Origin: Sinotaia quadrata
Lineage: Eukaryota > Mollusca > Gastropoda > Architaenioglossa > Viviparidae
Direction of reading: 5' to 3'
DNA: 64,000 nt
Assembly: GCA_028829895.1 (NCBI GenBank)
Contig: CM054179.1
Location: 100,649,875 to 100,713,874, forward strand
Part shown: positions 34,425 to 46,347 of the stretch, one piece after another
Layout: each line of letters starts with the position of its first letter
Numbering within the stretch: position 1 is the stretch's first letter
Notes under the pieces: model-generated
Told to the model about the DNA's origin: nothing
What the model saw: only the letters and a program-made list of their open reading frames with translations
Databases searched by the model: none
Made by a program: the position numbers and the translations under genes

Positions 34425-35215
34425 CTGTATAGCTTTAGATCGTCCATGTACAGTAAATGGCTGATAGCCTTTCAGCTTTCATTTTGTATCCTAATCCTGT
34501 TTTCCGGATCAAGTGACTGAGAGGATTTAGAGCAATGCAGAACAGCAGTGGTGATAGGGAATCACCTTGAAAGATTCCACATTTTATTGGTATGTCTGCA
34601 ATTTCTATATTGTTGCATGTGAGGATGGTTTTCCAGTTTTCACTGATTCTTGAATTAAATTATGTGCTGATGGAGCTATTTTGTACATTTTTATTGTTTC
34701 AAGTATCCAAGAATGTGGAACCGAGTCATAGGTCTTTTGGTAGTCAATCCATGCCATTGCAAGAATTGTTCTTCATTTTTAGCTGCCTGTAACTATGTCA
34801 ATTGCCAATCGGTCCTTTGCCTGGTCTAGCGCCTTTTTGTTCATTGGTTAGGAGTTTGTTTCAAGTTAGACATGATTTTATAAGATATAATTCCTGATAA
34901 TAATTTCAAGGTAGTTAGATAAGCATATGATTGGAAGACAGTTGTTTGGTGTTGTGCTTTTCTCTGGATTTTCATAATTAGGCTTTTCCTTTTACCATCC
35001 AGGCTGGCAAGGTTTCTGATTTGTTTAATGTCTTGCAGTTGTTCAGCAAGTCTACCATGTAAGGAAGTATGATGTTTCAACCAGAATATTTGTACTTTGT
35101 CTAAGCCTGGAGATTTCCAGTGTGCCACCTTTCTTAACTTCTTGATATCTTTCTCGGTGATTGTGACGTTACATTGTTGAGGTGTGTCTTTATGCTCATC
35201 GTTCAGTTTCTTCTT
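34425..35215 (-). pseudogene. Broken R2-like LINE: reverse transcriptase N-terminal half
   Basis: On the - strand it starts HKDTPQQCNVTITEKDIKKL and continues WKSPGLDKVQIFWLKH near 35100, typical of the region before the fingers motifs in this family. Later blocks (DYQKTYDSVPHSW-like near 34735, GDSLSPLLFCIALNP-like near 34540) lie in shifted frames. The YMDD block lies at about 34445, just before the element is cut off by the ATAC array. Several frameshifts. Confidence 0.78.
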
Positions 35216-35219
35216 CTTC

Positions 35220-35239
35220 ATCATCATCATCATCTTCGT

Positions 35240-35270
<31 letters not shown>

Positions 35271-35290
35271 TTATTATTATTATTATTGCC
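35220..35290. repeat. (CTT)n/(ATT)n junction between two LINE copies
   Basis: On the - strand AAT repeats (the tail end of one LINE) pass into AAG and ATG repeats and then into the next LINE's reverse transcriptase. The poly-Asn/poly-Lys stretch of the 201-codon frame comes from this. Confidence 0.85.
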
Positions 35291-35650
35291 TCTTTCCACG
35301 ACTTCTGTTTGACTGTCGGTTGTGATCCAAGGTCTCGGAATCTTACCATGATTCTGGGAGATCCAAGGTTTTACAGAGGATGTGGGCACTTCCGAGGAGC
35401 GCTGCTTTGAGCAAAGGGGCAAGTCTGTGGTTTCCAGGCCTTCCAACTCAGTTGTTATGTTCCTCTAGGCTCCTATCACTACAGGTATCTCTTCTGCTTT
35501 TACATTCCACAGTCTCTGATTTTCTAATCTGAGGTCTTGGTATTTTTCTATTTTATCTTTTTCTTTTGTTTTTCATGTTTCTATTACTTGGAACAGCGAT
35601 ATCAATGATTGTTGCTGTTCTGTTGGACTTACAGAGAAATGCAATGACTG
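35270..35650 (-). pseudogene. LINE endonuclease C-terminus plus 3' tail (copy 4)
   Basis: On the - strand 35650-35466 carries the end of the restriction-like endonuclease (RTATIIDIAVPSNRN-like, then EKYQDLRLENQRLWNVKAEE-like). It is followed by the conserved tail (35465-35290: gttggaaggcc, gtgcccacatcc, gatctcccagaatc, gtcgtggaaagagg) and AAT repeats. It stands head-to-tail upstream of the reverse transcriptase fragment at 35215-34425. Confidence 0.75.
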
Positions 35651-35653
<3 letters not shown>

Positions 35654-35697
<44 letters not shown>

Positions 35698-35698
35698 T
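35654..35698. repeat. (ATT)n microsatellite
   Basis: Perfect ATT run of about 45 bp. Confidence 0.97.
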
Positions 35699-36954
35699 AT
35701 GCATGTACACAATCTCAAGACTTCAAACCTAATGTAACCAAATTAATACATGAAACAATTTCAATTTATTCGCTCAATCGGAAATAATTGAAATAAAATA
35801 TGCACAAACAAATTCATTATTTACTGGTACAAGCCGGTGTGTGTGTTTGTGTGTGTGTGTGTCTGTGTGTTTGCGTGTTTGTGTGTGTGTGTATGTTTGC
35901 GTTCTTGAATTCGTGTGTGTATGATTGATGAAACTGAACCACTTATTTAGTTTATGTACAGAATATGTTTTCTTTCTGTCCCATAAAATCTGTTGGTGTG
36001 AGTCATTTCTGAAAGTTGAACAGGTGCAACATAATGCAAATAATGGGTATCCACAGCCCAGTCAGCTGCTTGCTAGCTCACACACATTAACCCGGACTAT
36101 CTATTGCTTGTCCTCCGGAAACTGAAATCCGCTTTCATCAAAGGAAGTAGAATGCATAATGGGATTTCTTGTCCTTTCCAACCAATCGTGAGAGTTTTGT
36201 CATGCTTGCTTTTGTTCATGTGCAGACAAATGCCAAATATCACGTGTGCTCGCTGTCTGCTTCGCGTCTTGTCCGCTCTTCGCTAGAATTTGGAATGGGA
36301 GAATATTTAAAAGAAATAAGAAAAAATATCTTGGAGAAAGCTTGCATTTCAAGTGCAGAGAAGAGGGAAAAAACGAAATTTTATTTTAAAGGGGTCAAAA
36401 TTGTAAAAATGTTCATGCAGTTTTACAAAGTGTGTAAACTATTTTACGCACTGACAAAGTCCCTCAGCAAAGTTGCAAATTTACCATTTACGCATGGGGA
36501 TGACATATGAGGGAGGTTTTAAAAAAAATAACAAAGCACTCAAGTGACAGATCCAAAAGAAGAGGACAGCTTATTTGTAGACACAAATTAAGATTTTTAC
36601 ATCTTATAAATTCAAGTCTCTTATCAAAAAGGTCAAAACTAATAACTTAGCACAATTAATAGTTTTTACCTTTATAACTAGCTTGTCTACTAATGTGTGT
36701 GCATGCGCGCGCGCGCGCGTGTTATTTAAATGACATCTTTTCATTGAAAGAAGCTTTGGCATTCAGTCACAGTCGATCTAATGTGACATAGTTTTCTTGA
36801 GCGCACAAAACGCACAATGGCGGAAAGTAATTCTGTAGCTTGGTTATAGAGCTTTATTTTGTTAAGACGAATTTAAAAACAAAAACAATATCAACAGGAA
36901 AAAGTGCCTTCGAGTTTTTTTCAAACAGCTTATGTGAATAAGAAAGTGGTAACT

Positions 36955-37190
36955 CGATATAACTTTTATAGTAAACAAGTGGTAAACTCGATATAGTTTT
37001 ATCGATGTAGCTTTTGTAGTAAATGAGTGGTAAATCGATGTAGCTTTTGTAGTAAATGAGTGGTAAATCGATGTAGCTTTTGTAGTAAATGAGTGGTAAA
37101 TCGATGTAGCTTTTGTAGTAAATGAGTGGTAAATCGATATAGCTTCGTGGATTGGTGAGTGGTAACTAGACACAACTTTTGTTGATGTGC
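36955..37190. repeat. 33-bp minisatellite
   Basis: Homogeneous copies of a unit containing tcgatgtagcttttgtagta and aatgagtggtaaa, with variant copies at the edges. Confidence 0.95.
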
Positions 37191-37214
37191 GAATGGTAAC
37201 TATTCAGATTTTTT

Positions 37215-37490
37215 TATATATGCAAGTGGCAACTGGATACAGTTTCGTGATAAGCGAATGGCAGCTTGATACAGCTTTCGTGATAAGCGAGTGATAGGTA
37301 ACTCGATACAGCTTTCGTGATAAGCGAGTGATGGGTAACTCGATACAGCTTTCGTGATAAGCGAGTGATAGGTAACTCGATACAGCTTTCGTGATATGCG
37401 AGTGATAAGTAACTCGATACAACTTTCGTGATATGCGAGTGATAGGTAACTCGATACAGCTTTCGTGATATGCGAGTGATAAAGTCAACG
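37215..37490. repeat. 37-bp minisatellite
   Basis: About seven copies of a unit containing aactcgatacagctttcgtg and ataagcgagtgataggt; related in layout to the preceding 33-bp array (both carry TCGATnnAGCTTT and GAGTG). Confidence 0.95.
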
Positions 37491-37794
37491 AAATCAAAGG
37501 ACGTTCAGCAGGTGACAATCAATCAACTAGTCAGTCATTTTTCCTGTTTACATCAACTCTACACAGTTATCTTCAAAAGCTACATCCACTTTAAATAAAT
37601 TCTTCATAAGCTACATTCATTCTATATAATTTGTTTTGATAAGCGACTTCACATAACTGGCTTCGATAAATTATAGCGCTGCATCAGCTCTGCATAATGT
37701 GATGTTTCGTTTAATTAGCTTTATTTATCAGTATCCAATCTACACAATTTCCTTCGATAATCTGCATGTACTCCCACTCTACGTAATTTCTTTA

Positions 37795-38405
37795 TTCGCT
37801 ACAGTCTCTGTACATAATTTGCTTTATAATCTATAGTCACTGTACATAATTTGCTTTATAAGCTACAGTCACTGTACATAATTTGCTTTATAATCTACAG
37901 TCACTGTACATAATTTGCTTTATGATCTACAGTCAGTGTACATAATTTGCTTTATAAGCTACAGTCACTGTACATAATTTGCTTTATAATCTACAGTCAC
38001 TGTACATAATTTGCTTTATGAGCTACAGTCACTGTACATAATTTGCTTTATAAGCTACAGTCACTGTACATAATTTGCTTTATTCGCTAAGGTCACTGTA
38101 CATAATTTTCTTTTACGCTACATCCACTCTATGTAATTTCTGTATTCGCTACGGTCATTGTACATAATTTGCTTTATTCGCTAAGGTCACTGTACATAAT
38201 TTGCTTTATTCGCTAAGGTCACTGTACATAATTTGCTTTATAAGCTAAGGTCACTGTACATAATTTGCTTTATAAGCTACGGTCACTGTACATAATTTGC
38301 TTTATAAGCTACGGTCACTGTACATAATTTGCTTTATAAGCTACGGTCACTGTACATAATTTGCTTTATAAGCTACGGTCATTGTACATAATTTGCTTTA
38401 CGAGC
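37795..38405. repeat. 32-bp minisatellite
   Basis: About 19 copies of a unit containing gtcactgtacataatttgct and ttataagctaca, with ttattcgctaag variants in the middle. Confidence 0.96.
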
Positions 38406-38609
38406 TACATCCTCTCATCTTAATTTATCTTCATTAAGTTGCAATCAATTTGCTTTTGATATATTACCCCTATATGCGTAATAGGCTCTTATAAGCTACC
38501 TCTATCCTGCTGTTTACTTCTACAAGCTTTACCTATCTGAAATAATTTGATTCGTCACATTTCTACTAGTCTACGACTTGCTTGGTTAAATTAAAACCAG
38601 CCTATCCAT

Positions 38610-39430
38610 TGTGATTTATTTAGCAAATCAGATGTAAGTAATTTGATTCGGTAAGCAAATTGGGTGTAAGTCACTTGATTTGATAAGCAAATCAGATGTC
38701 AGTAATTTGATTCGATAAGCAAATTGGGTGTAAGTCACTTGATTTGATAAGCAAATCAGATGTCAGTAATTTGATTCGATAAGCAAATTGGGTGTAAGTT
38801 ACTTGATTTGATAAGCAAATCGGATGTTTGTAATTTGATTCGATAAGCAAATTGGGTGTAAGTCGCTTGATTTGATAAGCAACATCAGATTGTGTTATTT
38901 GATTCGATAAGCAACATCCGGTGTATGTAATTTGATTCGATAAGCAACGTCATATCTATGTCGTTTGATTCGGTAAGAGGCATCATATGTATATAATTTG
39001 ATTCGATGAGCAACATCAGATTATGCTATTTAATTTGATAAGCAACATCAGATTGTGTTATTTGATTCGATGAGCAACGTCATATCTATGCCGTTTGATT
39101 CGGTAAGAGGCATCATATGTATATAATTTGATTCGATAAGCAACATCAGATATATAATTTGATTCGATGAGCAACATCAGATTATGCTTTTTAATTTGAT
39201 AAGCAATATCAGATGTAAGCAATTTGATTTGATAATCAGCACCAAATGTATGTCATTTGATTCGATAAGCAACATCGAATTTTTAAATTGAATTGACAAT
39301 GTACATAGGGTTTATTAAAAGCTACATGCCCTCTACATTATTTGATTCGATAATCCAAACAAAAGTTTACATAAATTGATTTGATTATCGACATCAAGTT
39401 TACGCAATTTGATTCGATAAGTTGCATTCA
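38610..39430. repeat. 32-bp-class minisatellite with TTTGATTCGATAAGCAA core
   Basis: Some 25 degenerate units: left half alternates aaatcagatgt and aaattgggtgt, right half has aacatcagat. The core atttgattcgataagcaa is nearly constant. Confidence 0.95.
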
Positions 39431-39954
39431 TTCAATTTACTTTTGTTTCCAGAAACTACGTTCAGTCTACCACGGATGTAGGGTATCGAAACTGAAAAAC
39501 ACCTTTTCCAGTGATTTATACACAGTTCTAATGTTTATTACTAAAGGCTGGCTAACACGTCTTTATAGACTATATAGAATCAGATCACGTGATTTCTTTT
39601 ACTCACAATGAACGTGCAAGATATCGCGTTCACTTTCAAAGGATTTAAAAACTGGTCGCAAATAACAATGCAATTTGCACGACCGATCCTGTATGTGCAT
39701 AGGTCGACTGACACCTATAAACAAACCCTTCTTTGCAGAGGAGTATAAGATTAACGGGTAGCTTAGGGCTCCGGGTAGGACACATAGGTCCAGTGCAAAC
39801 TGCAGCACGTAGGCGTTGCTTTGAAAGTTTGTTCGTCAGTCGTGGCACGTTGCAGATTACATGCGGGTGAAACTTTGAATGTTTATTTGCCATGTTCACC
39901 TGCACTTTCGGGGACCTTTAGTATGAAGTATATGTATGTGCGAGAGAGAGAGAG

Positions 39955-39961
39955 TGTATGA

Positions 39962-40000
<39 letters not shown>

Positions 40001-40070
40001 TGTGTGTGTGTGAGTGTGTATGTGTGTGAGTGTGTGTGTGTGTGTATGTGTGTGTGTGTGTGTTTGTGTT
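39955..40070. repeat. (TG)n microsatellite
   Basis: TG repeat with occasional AG and AT interruptions, preceded by a short GA run. Confidence 0.96.
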
Positions 40071-40374
40071 ACTATATGATGTAGTATATTTCTTCTTCAG
40101 AAAAGAATTCTTTTATTAGTTATTTTTCGATTTACTTCATATGATTGATTAATTAACCTTTTCATTTACTTCATATAAGTACTTTCTATAAATGTCCTCT
40201 TAATTTACTCACTAATGTAATTCATATAATTACTTCATTTAACTGATCTCTTAGTCTCTTCATTAGTTTACTTCATCCAATTGGCCGTCTAATTTATTCA
40301 TTTACTTCGAACAATTGATGTATGAACCTATTCATTTATTTCATTTAATTGCTTCAAGTAATTGACCTCCTAGC

Positions 40375-40550
40375 CTATTCATTACTTCGCGTACTTGATC
40401 TCTTAGCCTATTCTGTTACTTCACGTACTTGATCTTTTAGCCTATTTTGTTACTTCACGTACTTGATCTCTTAGCCTATTCTGTTACTTCACGTAATTGA
40501 CCTCTTACCCTATTTTGTTACTTCACGTAATTGACCTCTTACCCTATTCT
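40375..40550. repeat. 34-bp minisatellite
   Basis: Five copies of a unit containing ttacttcacgtacttgatct and cttagcctattctg. Degenerate versions extend left to about 40140. Confidence 0.92.
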
Positions 40551-41392
40551 AAGTGAATCAAACCTTGGCACTTGAAATTCAGCAAGAACAGACCGCCCGA
40601 ACGGAGCCGCGTAGCAAAAAATAATTTCACCTATATTGACTTTGACACACTCTTTAAATCCTTCGTACTGTTGTTTTGTTTTTCTCGCCCCCACCCACCA
40701 CCCCAAAAATAAAACCATTCTCTCATTGAAATCTGCAAAGTTTACAAAGCAGGTTTGAAATATACTAAACAAACTAAAACTCGGTTTTATTTATAAATAA
40801 TAATGACCACTAAATTGAAATGTTGCTTTCTGTTGAACACGCGATCAGATTGATTTGAAATGCATTATTAGTAGGCATTAGCAAATAATAACTTGAAACT
40901 GCTTTAATCTACAAGTATTGAAGAATACACATTTATAGTTAGTGACTTTAAATTGCGTATGCACTTATATTAAAGAGAACGAAGAACGGGGGAGGAGGCG
41001 AGGTTGGGAGGAGTCACAGAGACATTATTTTCTTGAACAAGAATTAAAAGAAGTGCTATACAGCAAACATACATTTCCAAACAATATCTTTTCAAATTTA
41101 AGCTAATGCTATTTGAAAGTTTTTTAAAAAAACTTTTTGTTATGTGGAGGGTTGGTAATTTTATTTTTTTCTGTAGCACTGTTTATTTTCTTAGTAAATA
41201 AGCATGTCTTTCTCAAAATTAAAAAGATTTTTAAAAACTTTTGTTTCAATGTATAGATGGTTTTATTGTGTGTGTGTGTTGTGAATGAGTATGAGTGTAC
41301 ATAAAAGTTGCGTGTGTCTTTGTTCGTTTAATTTATGTGTACATTAGCTGCAGTGTGGGACGCAAATAATCAGGTTTGACATTTAGAACGTG

Positions 41393-41590
41393 TTAATGTA
41401 CTGACTCCTCCGACCAGCGACCAGCCATGGAATCTTGAGGTTGTATGCACTCGTAGCCGAACAAGGTTTCAGGCCTGTTCCCTGCATAGTTCTGACCGTC
41501 CTTGCTCACGCAAGTTCCATAACTCCAAACACACACAAGTTCCGTAACTCTGACGGGAGCAGTAATGTTACTACCACTAAACAGCAACAC
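41393..41590 (-). other. Unrecognised 65-codon open frame
   Basis: GC content and codon mix stand out from the AT-rich flanks. It encodes VRVTELVCVWSYGTCVSKDG, NRPETLFGYECIQPQD and GRWSEESVH then stop; three or four cysteines. It may be a terminal exon of an unrelated antisense gene or a fossil. No partner exon or domain was found. Confidence 0.25.
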
Positions 41591-42058
41591 AGGCTTGTGA
41601 AGCGAAATTAACTTCTGTATAAACGAGTTGAGTGTTTAATAGTTCTTACCACTTTCCTCACCCATCTTTGATATCCTTAAGTGGCTATTGCAAGAATTAT
41701 TTACGGTAGAAATAATGTCCATTTCGACCATTTGGATTTATTCTACTGTTCAGCTGATAACGGTCATTTTATCCCCATAAAATATGTGTTGATATCATAT
41801 CTTGTCTGTAAAAGTAGATATATGATTAATATGATTGTCTAACTATGACCGGGGCGAATTTATATATATATATAAGGAGAGAAAAAAAATGAAACAGAAT
41901 TTCAGAGAAAGACTGGTATTACTAGTCTACTGGTGATTAGAAATAGGCTGTGCAGTTTGTTTTTTTTTTAAACGAAAAATTAAATTAAAAAAAGGATAAA
42001 TTATTGGTTGTCGTAGATTTTGTCGCAGTCTATATCGCTGAACCCTTAATAAACAATG

Positions 42059-42171
<113 letters not shown>

Positions 42172-42250
42172 GTAATCATTTTCTGTTATAAATGCTCCGT
42201 GGTTGGTCATGTACTGCATTGTAATGTCAAGTTTGCTTGCGTTTCAACAG

Positions 42251-42315
42251 GAACAGTCAACAGTCTTGGACGATCTTCAACACTCTTTGAGATAGAGACA
42301 GACAACAGACTAGAT
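42251..42315 (+). CDS. Exon 3: MNNL/C2-like domain, second part
   Basis: Acceptor tttcaacag|ga (phase 1 in) and donor tagat|gtaagt (phase 0 out). The 65 nt complete the Gly codon of exon 2 and encode TVNSLGRSSTLFEIETDNRLD. In the family this stretch is the loop and strand leading to the conserved hydrophobic strand encoded by exon 4. Phases fit exactly on both sides. It is short, and an alternative acceptor six bases on (gaacag|tc) exists. Confidence 0.55.
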
Positions 42316-43559
42316 GTAAGTCGCGTTCGACTTCAAGCATGAGGGTGGTGGGGATTCTTTAGTCGATATTTTATTTTAGTGAAATTGCTTTCCTGTATTT
42401 TTTTGCTGATGAATGCACTGATATAAACAATTACTAATATTATTCTTAATTAATACTGTTAATAAATATTGTGGTTTAAAATTATATACATATACGTATT
42501 TAGTTAGTAGTGTGCGCAAGAAATGTTATTGTACGTATTAAAAATGAAATCTGATAAATGTCCTATTCTCAGTGAATAAGCTTCAAGTGTGCACCATGAC
42601 GTCATCAAATGTCTTTTGGTGAAAACATTCCTTTCATATATAAATTAAATTAATAATTTATAATAAATTAAAATATTATAACCTAAACTGTTTACTGTTG
42701 TAATAAAGTAACGTAATCTGCTACGTTGCTGTCATTTATTAATAAACGCCAACACCTACTCAATAGGAGGCGGAATAATATGTGCATTCAAAGTCAATTT
42801 AGGTTTAACTTCAGTGAAGTGATCTCCAACTACTGTTCAGAATAGGTCAGCAGAACACGCATGCCTAGGCTTTCACTTAGTACGAGGTCGTGACTGTGAA
42901 CACGCTTCCGCGTAGATTCCCGTAGAACCTTAGCTATGTCTTTTTTCTTTAACCTACAAGGGAACAGATACGGCGATTGAGTGCATCCATGTTTTACTTT
43001 TCTCACTAATTTCTATTAACAGAACACGCCAGTTCACGCCAAGAATAATGAAAACATTAATTGCTAAGTAAACAAGACTGTATTTTTACCATCAGTAGCC
43101 TATCTCCCATTGTTTTCTTACATATTGCATATTTTATGATTATAATAAAATAGCTAGGCTGGACTAGAGAATAAATACACTTCCGTTCGAATGGTCTTCA
43201 TGATAATATTTTTATTCCATTATGAGAGTTATTTACAACGTATACCTTTTTCTTAATTTGATGGGAAATGTAATTATGTATATAACATTTAGGCTGATAC
43301 ATGTTTGATACTGACAGTGACGGGTACATTGGGTAGGTGTTTGGCAGGACAAGGTTGATACGAGTTTGGATGCACGGTTCGATATGACAGTGGCATGTGA
43401 GGCCGACTGGACCGACAATGTCTAGTCTTTAGTAAATGGCGTGCTGCCATCCAGTTGCTATGGTTACGGGGTTTGCTACTTATTCCAGAAATTAAGTACG
43501 TTTTCGTGAATTCCCTCTGTAAGGTTGCTTAAACTGTGCTCGCTAATGACTAGAAGATT

Positions 43560-44220
43560 GTATGTTGTGTTTGCTTTTACTGTCAAAGTATGTGTATAAT
43601 GTTGTGTTGGCTTTTAATGACAAAGTATGTGTATAATATAGGGTTGGCTTTTACTGTCGAAATATGTGTATATTGTTGTGTTATCTTTTACTGTCAAAGT
43701 ATGTATATAATGTTGTGTTATCTTTTACTGTCAAAGTATGTGTATAATGTTGTGTTGGCTTTTAATGACAAAGTATGTGTATAATATAGGGTTGGCTTTT
43801 ATTGTCAAAGTATGTGTATAATATAGGGTTGGCTTTTACTGTCAAAGTATGTGTATAATGTTGTGTTATCTTTTACTGTCAAAGTATGTATATAATGTTG
43901 TGTTATCTTTTATGTCAAAGTATGTATATAATGTTGTGTTATCTTTTACTGTCAAAGTATGTGTATAATGTTGTGTTGGCTTTTAATGTCAAAGTATGCG
44001 AATAATATAGGGTTGGCCCTTACTGTCAAAGTATGTGTGTAATGTATGGTTGGATTTTAATGTCAAAGTATGTGTAATGTTGCGTCGGCTTTTAATATCA
44101 ATGTGCATAACGTAGGTTTGGGTTTTAATGTCAAAGTATGTGTGTAATGTAGGTTTGACTTTTAATGTCAAAGTGTGCGTGTAATGTAGGGTTGGCATTT
44201 ACTGTCAAAGTAGGTATGTA
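43560..44220. repeat. 37-bp minisatellite
   Basis: About 18 copies of a unit containing gtcaaagtatgtgtataatg and ttgtgttggctttta; recurring variants (tataggg, gttatc) suggest repeat blocks were shuffled. Confidence 0.95.
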
Positions 44221-44499
44221 ACAGCAGGATTGGCGAGACCATAATGAATATTTTTTCAATGGGTAAGTGGAACGGGCTAATAGGGTACTCGTGGACTTGC
44301 AGGTGAGTTGCCAAGTCCACTTTTGGAACAAAGTGGTTTAAAGTGCAACTAAAAATAACGAACGGTGTTATGTTAACAGTGTGTGTGTGTGTTATGGTAC
44401 GTCAATAATAACTCACCGTGACTCAGCATATGGTCACCACAGTCACGTCGATTGTGTAGACAGGTGTTGTAATGGTGCCTTCACATGTGATTGATTTGT

Positions 44500-44715
44500 T
44501 GCATAATGACTGGTGAATAATATGATGATTATGTGTATAGCTCATTGGTGAATAACATCGTGATGATTATGTGTATAGCTCATTAGTGGCTGGTGAATAA
44601 CATATTGATGATTGTGTATAGCTCATTGGTGACTGGTGAATAGTATCGTGACGACTATGTATATAGCTCATTGGTGACTGGTGGATAACATCCTGGTGAC
44701 TCTTTATATTGATAA
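44500..44715. repeat. Minisatellite with ggtgaataacat core
   Basis: Five degenerate units of about 45 bp containing gattatgtgtatagctcatt and ggtgactggtgaata. Confidence 0.9.
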
Positions 44716-44721
44716 TTGTAG

Positions 44722-44806
44722 ACACTGGCGTTGAGAATACAGGTTGCATATGGACCAGAAGGGATGGAAGGCTCTCTAATCAATGAGTACATTATGGACA
44801 TTTCTA
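44722..44806 (+). CDS. Exon 4: MNNL/C2-like domain, third part
   Basis: Acceptor aattgtag|aca (phase 0) and donor ttcta|gtaagt (phase 1). It encodes [14 protein letters not shown] then [14 protein letters not shown]. This aligns by pattern with the family's conserved YTLLVEAWD-type strand and the following loop. A competing acceptor 21 bp downstream (atacag|gtt) is also in phase, but using it would drop the conserved strand, so the upstream one is preferred. Confidence 0.68.
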
Positions 44807-44834
44807 GTAAGTATGCTTACGTCTTCATACAGAG

Positions 44835-44978
44835 ACAGACAGACAGACGGATTGATAGATAGACAGATAAACAGATAGATGGACAGATAATAAGTAGATA
44901 GATAGATAGATAGATAGATAGACAGACAGAAATACAGATAGATAGATAGATAGATAGACAGACAGATAGATAGATGGT

Positions 44979-45076
<98 letters not shown>
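44835..45076. repeat. (GATA)/(GACA) microsatellite
   Basis: Tetranucleotide array, degenerate at the left, near-perfect GATA at the right, just after exon 4. Confidence 0.97.
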
Positions 45077-45484
45077 TTTGTAACATATTAAATTACGGGA
45101 GACTGGTGTATCAGTTTACAACTGATTAAATAGAATTTGCAAATGATATACATTTTATCCAGTCATTAAAAATAAAGATTTGCTGATGATTTTCGTACTT
45201 CTTATCGACTATTTGTCAACAGTATATATTATGTCCAGAATGGTCACTGTACTGTCAGAACAGTGCACTAGCACTTTCATAATTTAGCCACAACAAATTT
45301 TGTCTTCCTCATATCCAGACTTGCCCCACGTCATCGCGGGGTACGGAATTTAGAATACATGGCCTTGCACTAACAATTTTAAAACGGTCCTTGACCTTTT
45401 ACCTCTATCTTTTAGAGAGAGATGAGATGAGTTGACAAATTATTAATATGGCATTGACTAGCGTAAAACTTAAGACAAACTTTT

Positions 45485-45578
45485 AGATATGTTCCAGGTA
45501 CAGCGATTGGTCGCAACGGTGTGAGACTACATGCGATTGGTCGCCACGACTTGAGACTAACTTTCAGATATGTTTCAG
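45485..45578. repeat. Degenerate copies of the exon 5 acceptor region
   Basis: agatatgttccaggtacagc at 45485 resembles agatatgtttcaggtattgc at 45567, and gcgattggtcgc occurs twice (near 45503 and 45533) before the true exon's gcaattggccgc. It looks like a local tandem duplication of the intron/exon boundary. Confidence 0.7.
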
Positions 45579-45682
45579 GTATTGCAATTGGCCGCAGCGA
45601 CTTGGAATCCATCTGGAGCACTTTCACTAGTAACGCAGGTCTTCAGCCTTCAACTGGTGCCATTCTGCGTATTCAGGCGAAG
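45579..45682 (+). CDS. Exon 5: end of MNNL/C2-like domain
   Basis: Acceptor atgtttcag|gt (phase 1) and donor gcgaag|gtatgt (phase 0). It encodes IAIGRSDLESIWSTFTSN then AGLQPSTGAILRIQAK. In Delta and Jagged the corresponding segment ends with a strand of the YQIRVTC type just before the DSL domain; here LRIQAK|VFC plays that part across the exon boundary. Confidence 0.68.
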
Positions 45683-46211
45683 GTATGTTAAGTTCACGGT
45701 CTTCTGGTCACACTTGACTTTGTTTCCTCTGCACTTTTTGGTCAATCTGTACTAATCGACATGGCCTTTTTCGACAATAATTTTTATCGAAAAGATACTA
45801 TCATTGCACTCTTTGTTTGTTTTTGTGATTATAAACAGTTATTCTCCGTTTGATTAGTGTGACAGGTCGTAATGGTCAGTGTTTCTCTTTCACTAACGCT
45901 TTCTAAATTATTTCTCTCTTCAAGATAATTCCACTTAAGGCTCGACAGAATATTATGTCCAGCAATACAGCTGGACAAATAAATTACTCATTAACACAGC
46001 AACAAACCGTACACATTAAAGTATAAAGAAAAATACACATTTCCAATTTAAAAAATGTCAACAGATTCATTCAGCAAATCAACCCCTTTAAAACATGACA
46101 AATAATACTTTGTTTGTGTATGACGAATCCATCCTTTTTAATCCTATTATACATTTGATCTGTCTCTTACTGTACACGAGAGATAACTCAAGATATGGGT
46201 GTCTATGACAG
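45683..46211. other. Intron 5
   Basis: Short AT-rich intron with donor gtatgt and acceptor tctatgacag. No other feature seen. Confidence 0.75.
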
Positions 46212-46347
46212 GTATTTTGCAAGGAAAATTTTTACGGAGAGCAATGTCGAACATCCTGTGTTCCAGTCTTAACCAAGTACACGTGTGATCCCACATCTGG
46301 GGCGAGACGTTGCCTTGGCAACTTTATACCACCTACATGCGATTCAG
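46212..46347 (+). CDS. Exon 6: divergent DSL domain
   Basis: Acceptor tatgacag|gta (phase 0) and donor gattcag|gtcagg (phase 1). It encodes VFCKENFYGEQC, then RTSCVPVLTKYTC, then DPTSGARRCLGNFIPPTC. The six cysteines and the C-x-ENFYG-x-x-C start match the DSL domain of Notch ligands (C-x-x-YYG-x-x-C...). DSL domains contact EGF11-12 of Notch. The usual RPRDD-type loop after the fourth aromatic block and the final GW-x-G before the last cysteine are replaced here (PVLTK and GNFIPP), so Notch binding cannot be assumed. Confidence 0.87.

Larger units (their letters stand above)
42316..44721. other. Intron 3
   Basis: Unique AT-rich DNA to about 43,550, then two minisatellites (43560-44220 and 44500-44715). 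The acceptor is gataattgtag at 44711-44721. No gene seen. Confidence 0.5.

Noticed and set aside
34841..35446. 201-codon - strand ORF with poly-Asn and poly-Lys
   Set aside because: A chance fusion of a LINE tail, AAT/AAG microsatellite and a decayed reverse transcriptase start, not one protein.
44743..44806. Alternative exon 4 start at atacag|gtt
   Set aside because: In phase, but removes the TLALRIQ strand that fits the MNNL pattern; the acceptor at 44721 gives a better domain.
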